From the NCBI GenBank assembly GCA_004558115.1, contig SFDT01000004.1, forward strand, positions 1 through 64,000: 64,000 nt of DNA, written 5' to 3'. The translations under genes and the position numbers were made by a program. Below, one piece after another: positions 60,285 to 64,000 of this stretch; the stretch's first letter is position 1; each line of letters starts with the position of its first letter. The notes below the pieces were generated by a model that worked only from the letters and a program-made list of their open reading frames with translations, was not told where the DNA came from and did no database searches. The stretch is from Clostridiales bacterium (GTDB taxonomy: Bacteria; Bacillota; Clostridia; Oscillospirales; Oscillospiraceae).

Positions 60285-60728
60285 TCATTTGCTCCAGTGC
60301 TTCAGCTTCGGCAGGGCGGCGGTAAAGTAGGCCCGGGCCTGCTCCGGCGGGAACTGATCGCCGGACATGTGGTCCACCAGAAATTCCAACAGTTGCTCCA
60401 TGCTCCCGTAGGTGAATTTCCCGTCGGCGTAGCACCACTTGCAGTACTCCTCGTTGAAGCTGCCGTCTGGCTCCCGGCTGAGTTGTCCGTCGTCAGTGAG
60501 GGACATGCCGCAGCACTGGCAGACCAGCTGCCGTGGACTGCCCAACAGCGTATTGATGGAAACGCCGAACAGAGCCGAGAGGCGCCGCAGCGTATCGGTG
60601 TTGGGCAGCGTTTCGCCGTTTTCCCAGCGGGAAACGGCCTGCCGGGTGACAAACAGGCGCTCCGCCAGCTCCTCCTGCGTCAGACCGTGCTGGTCCCGCA
60701 GGGATCTCAAAACCTCACAAGTCTCCAT
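60285..60728 (-). CDS. XRE family regulator with zinc-ribbon domain
   Basis: 147 residues. The XRE helix-turn-helix (LTQEELAERLFVTRQAVSRWENG) covers residues 15-40. A putative zinc-ribbon domain follows: CQCCGMSL and EYCKWCYADGKFTYG (about residues 70-105), the four-cysteine pattern of the zinc_ribbon_12 family. The combined protein probably regulates a local gene, perhaps in response to zinc or redox; that is inference. Confidence 0.8.
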   Translation of the reverse strand: METCEVLRSLRDQHGLTQEELAERLFVTRQAVSRWENGETLPNTDTLRRLSALFGVSINTLLGSPRQLVCQCCGMSLTDDGQLSREPDGSFNEEYCKWCYADGKFTYGSMEQLLEFLVDHMSGDQFPPEQARAYFTAALPKLKHWSK

Positions 60729-60915
60729 ATCCGCATCCCCCTAAATCGTTGATATGGCCATGATAGCAGAAACCGGACCGGCAGGCAAGCAACCGGCTGT
60801 TGCGCCCTGCTTTCATGAGGCATCATGCCATACCGCAAAACCGTTCCGGCGGAGGCGGCCGGATAATCACCGGAGTGTTTTCCGCCAACGCAAAGGGACC
60901 CGGTTCATCCAAATC

Positions 60916-60944
60916 TTGCGGAACGTGTAAATTTGGAGTATACT
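60916..60944 (+). promoter_or_regulatory. Promoter of polA
   Basis: TTGCGG (60916-60921), 17-base spacer, TATACT (60939-60944). The leader to ATG 60987 is about 37 bases. Confidence 0.65.
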
Positions 60945-60986
60945 ATTTTATCTATAGAAATCTCACCCCGCCAGGAGGAACAACCC

Positions 60987-63635
60987 ATGAAACTCATGGT
61001 CATTGACGGCAATTCCATTATCAACCGGGCCTACTACGGCATCCGCCCTCTTACCACCCGGGACGGGCTGTACACCCACGCCGTGTTCGGCTTTCTCACC
61101 ACGCTGCTGCGGCTGAAAAGCGAGGAGGAACCGGACGCCCTGTGCGTCACCTTCGACGTCCACGCCCCAACCTTCCGCCATGAGGCATCGGAGGCCTATA
61201 AGGCCACCCGGAAGGGGATGCCGGAGGAGCTGCGGATGCAGATGCCGGTCTTGAAAGAGGTGCTGGACAGCCTGAACATCCCCCGCTATGAGCTGGCGGG
61301 CTGGGAGGCCGACGACCTCATCGGCACCATTTCCCGCAAGTGCGAATCCGCCGGGTGGGAGTGCGTGGTGGTGACGGGAGACAAGGACTCCCTCCAGCTC
61401 ATCACAGACCATACGAAGGTGAAGCTGGTGTCCACCCGCATGGGCCAGACCACCACGAAGGATATGGACGAGGCTGCTTTCCGGGAGCAGTACGGCTTCG
61501 CCCCCATCCACATGATCGATCTGAAGGCCCTCATGGGCGATACCTCCGACAATATCCCCGGCGTCCCGGGCATCGGCGAAAAGACCGCCATGGCCCTGGT
61601 GCAGAAATACGGCAGCATCGATGCCCTTTACGCGAACATGCCGGATGTGGAGGCCAAGCCCGCCGCCCTGCGGAAGCTCCAGGAGGGGGAGGCCAGCGCC
61701 CGCCAGTCCTACTGGCTGGCCACCATTGTCACGGACGCGCCTCTGGACTTCCGTCCGGAGGACAACCTGGTGCGCGCCCCCGGCCCGGAGGCCTACGGCG
61801 TGTTTTTGAAGCTGGAATTTACAAAGCTCATCGACAAGTTCGGCCTGACCCCCAGCGAAGCCCCGGCAGCGGCGGCTCCGGAGGAGACGAACGTTACCGT
61901 GGAGCAGGTGACAGACCCGGCGCGGGCGGCGGAGCTGCTGGAGCTGTGGCGGAAAGCGGACCATGTGTCCGTCCTGGCCCTGCCGGACCTCACCGGTGTG
62001 GTGGCGGTCTGCGACAGCGAGGGCGGCACCCTGACGGCGGAGCTGTTTTTTGAAAAGTACCAGGGGGACTGGAACGGCCTTTTGAACGCGTTGTTCTCCG
62101 TCGACATCCCCAAGGTGTCCCACAATGTGAAGGACCTGACCCGGCGGCTGCTGGAGGGCGGCCTCCGGGCGGAGGGCTTTATCTTTGACACGGCTCTGGC
62201 CGCCTATCTGCTGGATGCCACGGCAGGCAGCTACGACCTGGGGCGGCTGTTCGTGACGTATTACAATACGGAGCTGCCCAAGCCCGTTCACCTGGAGCCG
62301 GACGCATTCTCTTTGCTGGGGGACAGTGCCGCGGCGGAGGTCGCCTTTGACAGCTATACCACGGCGGTGGACTGTCTGTATCATACGCTGCTGCCCCGGC
62401 TGGAGGAAAAGCACCTTCTGGAGCTGTTTGCCGCGGCGGAGCTGCCCCTTTGCCAGGTGCTGGCGGAAATGGAGCTGGCGGGCTGCCGGGTGGACGCCCG
62501 GGCCCTGGCGGATTTCGGCGATGCTCTGACGGAGCGTATCGCGGAGCGAGAAAAAGCCATTTACGACATGGCGGGGGAGACCTTCAACATCAACTCTCCC
62601 AAGCAGCTGGGGGAGATCCTGTTCGGCAAGCTGGGCCTGCCCCACGGCAAAAAGACCAAGACCGGCTGGTCCACCAACGCCGACGTGCTGGAAAAGCTCC
62701 GCTACGAGGCGCCCATCGTGGACGCCGTGCTGGAGTACCGCCAGTACGCCAAGCTGAAATCCACCTACGCCGACGGACTTTTGAAGGCCATCGACCCTGA
62801 CGGCCGCATCCGCACCAGCTTCCAGATGACGGTGACGGCCACAGGCCGCCTTTCCTCCACGGAGCCGAACCTGCAGAATATCCCCACCCGCACGGACCTG
62901 GGCAGCGAGATACGCCGCATGTTCGTGCCGGACGAGGGCTGCGTCCTGGTGGACGCGGACTACTCCCAGATCGAGCTGCGCCTCCTGGCCCACATCTCCG
63001 GGGACGAGGCTATGCGGACGGCCTTCCGCTCCGGCGGCGATATCCATACCGCCACGGCGGCCCAGGTGTTCCATGTGGCCCCGGCGGACGTGACGCCGGA
63101 GATGCGCCGCAGCGCCAAGGCGGTGAATTTCGGCATCGTATATGGCATCTCCGCCTTTTCCCTCAGCCAGGACATCGGTGTCACCGTAGCGGAGGCCAAG
63201 GCGTATATGGAGGCGTATTTCGCCACGTTCCCCGGTGTGCGCAGCTATATGGACGCCGTGGTGGAAAAGGCCAGGGAGACGGGATATGTGGAGACCATTT
63301 TCCACCGGCGCCGGAACCTGCCGGAACTGACCTCCTCCAACCACAACCTCCGCGCCTTTGGCGAGCGGGTGGCGCTGAACATGCCCATCCAGGGCACGGC
63401 GGCGGACATCATGAAGCTGGCCATGGTGGCGGCCCACAAACGGCTGAAAGCAGAACTGCCGGAGGCCCGGCTGGTGCTCCAGGTCCACGATGAGCTCATC
63501 GTGGAGTGCCCGGAGGCCCAGGCGGCCACTGCCGCCCGGCTGCTGGAGGAGGAGATGGAGCACGTGGTGGAGCTGTCCGTTCCCCTGACCGCCGAGGCCC
63601 ACTGGGGCAAAAACTGGCTGGAGGCCAAGGGATGA
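60987..63635 (+). CDS. polA: DNA polymerase I
   Basis: 882 residues. Order: 5'-3' exonuclease (about 1-285; AGWEADDLIGT, VTGDKDSLQLI, GDTSDNIPGVPGIGEKTA), a 3'-5' exonuclease-like domain (about 300-470) and the polymerase (about 500-880) with motif A DADYSQIELRLLAH, motif B RRSAKAVNFGIVYG and motif C QVHDELIVE. The DxE motif of the proofreading site is missing near VSVLALPDLTG, so proofreading is probably lost, as in other Bacillota PolA. ATG 60987 follows AGGAGG; the longer reading would start inside the promoter. Confidence 0.95.
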   Translation: MKLMVIDGNSIINRAYYGIRPLTTRDGLYTHAVFGFLTTLLRLKSEEEPDALCVTFDVHAPTFRHEASEAYKATRKGMPEELRMQMPVLKEVLDSLNIPRYELAGWEADDLIGTISRKCESAGWECVVVTGDKDSLQLITDHTKVKLVSTRMGQTTTKDMDEAAFREQYGFAPIHMIDLKALMGDTSDNIPGVPGIGEKTAMALVQKYGSIDALYANMPDVEAKPAALRKLQEGEASARQSYWLATIVTDAPLDFRPEDNLVRAPGPEAYGVFLKLEFTKLIDKFGLTPSEAPAAAAPEETNVTVEQVTDPARAAELLELWRKADHVSVLALPDLTGVVAVCDSEGGTLTAELFFEKYQGDWNGLLNALFSVDIPKVSHNVKDLTRRLLEGGLRAEGFIFDTALAAYLLDATAGSYDLGRLFVTYYNTELPKPVHLEPDAFSLLGDSAAAEVAFDSYTTAVDCLYHTLLPRLEEKHLLELFAAAELPLCQVLAEMELAGCRVDARALADFGDALTERIAEREKAIYDMAGETFNINSPKQLGEILFGKLGLPHGKKTKTGWSTNADVLEKLRYEAPIVDAVLEYRQYAKLKSTYADGLLKAIDPDGRIRTSFQMTVTATGRLSSTEPNLQNIPTRTDLGSEIRRMFVPDEGCVLVDADYSQIELRLLAHISGDEAMRTAFRSGGDIHTATAAQVFHVAPADVTPEMRRSAKAVNFGIVYGISAFSLSQDIGVTVAEAKAYMEAYFATFPGVRSYMDAVVEKARETGYVETIFHRRRNLPELTSSNHNLRAFGERVALNMPIQGTAADIMKLAMVAAHKRLKAELPEARLVLQVHDELIVECPEAQAATAARLLEEEMEHVVELSVPLTAEAHWGKNWLEAKG

Positions 63636-64000
63636 GACTTTCGATACTGCTGCTGGGCGTTCTGTGCGGCTCGCTGTCCGCTGTGTTCGTCCGGTGGTCC
63701 ACGGCGCCGTCATTGGTGCTGGCGCTGTACCGCATGGCCTTTTCCGTGGTGCTGGTGGCCCCGGCGGCCTGGCGCCGCCGGAAGGAGCTGGCGGCCCTTT
63801 CAGGACGGGCGCGGTTGCTGTGCCTGGCCAGTGGTGGGGCGCTGGGGCTGCATTTCGCCACATTTTTTCAGGCGGTGAAAACCACCTCCATCGCATCTGC
63901 CGCGGTACTGGTGGACATGGAGGTGCTGTTCGTGGCCCTGGCCACAGTGGCGGTCTTCCGAAAGAAGCTGCCTTTCACGGCGTGGCTTGCCATGGCCCTG
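63632..64000 (+). CDS. EamA/DMT-family transporter (3' end beyond window)
   Basis: The first 123 residues only. It starts at ATG 63632 overlapping the polA stop (ATGA), so it is coupled to polA. It has about four hydrophobic segments beginning LSILLLGVLCGSLSAVFVR, then APSLVLALYRMAF and FQAVKTTSIASAAVLV, the EamA repeat pattern. It should export or import a small metabolite. The rest of the gene lies outside the window. Confidence 0.8.
   Translation, partial: MRLSILLLGVLCGSLSAVFVRWSTAPSLVLALYRMAFSVVLVAPAAWRRRKELAALSGRARLLCLASGGALGLHFATFFQAVKTTSIASAAVLVDMEVLFVALATVAVFRKKLPFTAWLAMAL

Noticed and set aside
60963..63896. 977-codon open frame on the - strand
   Set aside because: Antisense to polA, whose motifs are complete.
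1..64000. CRISPR array, IS element, or rRNA
   Set aside because: No regularly spaced direct repeats, transposase motifs or rRNA sequence were recognised on reading either strand; a dedicated search was not possible.

Overview
The window looks like chromosomal DNA of a strictly anaerobic, GC-rich Bacillota of the class Clostridia, most likely Oscillospiraceae (Oscillibacter/Flavonifractor/Lawsonibacter-like). The evidence is the anaerobic ribonucleotide reductase NrdD/NrdG, a ferredoxin-dependent 2-oxoacid oxidoreductase, AGGAGG-type ribosome sites, clostridial TTGACA/TATAAT promoters and lipoprotein signals. This assignment is inferred from gene content only. No rRNA, complete tRNA, CRISPR array or transposase was seen.

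Layout. 1-2.2 kb: an AT-richer stretch with three unusual small genes and a tRNA-like 3' fragment, probably the tail of a foreign element. 2.3-8 kb: an M20 amidohydrolase and a YfcC-type transporter, divergent from a YesM/YesN-type two-component system and an acetyltransferase. 8-12.5 kb: a run of small accessory genes, all on the + strand. 12.6-21.6 kb: an amino-acid fermentation island (MFS transporter, CoA-transferase, four-subunit 2-oxoacid:ferredoxin oxidoreductase, Na+/alanine-type symporter, aminotransferase) closed by a convergent GntR regulator. 21.8-25.7 kb: MarR plus a heterodimeric ABC exporter. 25.8-29.7 kb: an unknown gene, a TetR regulator, MazG-like and RsmH genes and a membrane protein. 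29.8-32.1 kb: a barnase-like lipoprotein, barstar, a CYTH-DUF1653 fusion and PrsW. 32.1-35.3 kb: a glycosyltransferase with a MarR-like C-terminus, an SGNH hydrolase and a ribokinase.

35.5-48.6 kb holds the de novo purine operon on the - strand: a GntR/UTRA regulator, then purE, purC, purF, purM, purN, an AICAR-transformylase-only purH, purD, purL and IMP dehydrogenase. A 148-bp hairpin-rich insert sits just past the IMP dehydrogenase stop, between two 57-bp copies of that gene's end. 48.8-54.8 kb: a 2-hydroxyacid dehydrogenase and a shikimate-kinase-like gene, a thioredoxin reductase-like gene and an HIBADH-family gene, then nrdD and nrdG with NrdR-box sites. 55.8-59.6 kb: a C39-like lipoprotein and an amino-acid ABC transporter behind a lysine riboswitch. 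59.7-64 kb: PAP2 phosphatase, an XRE/zinc-ribbon regulator, polA and the start of an EamA transporter that runs off the window.

The points most worth a second look are the purine-operon insert and its duplicated gene end, the GntR/UTRA regulator with a perfect palindromic operator at the head of the purine operon, the glycosyltransferase-MarR fusion, the membrane-tethered barnase with barstar, and two promoter-terminator pairs that may make very short RNAs.
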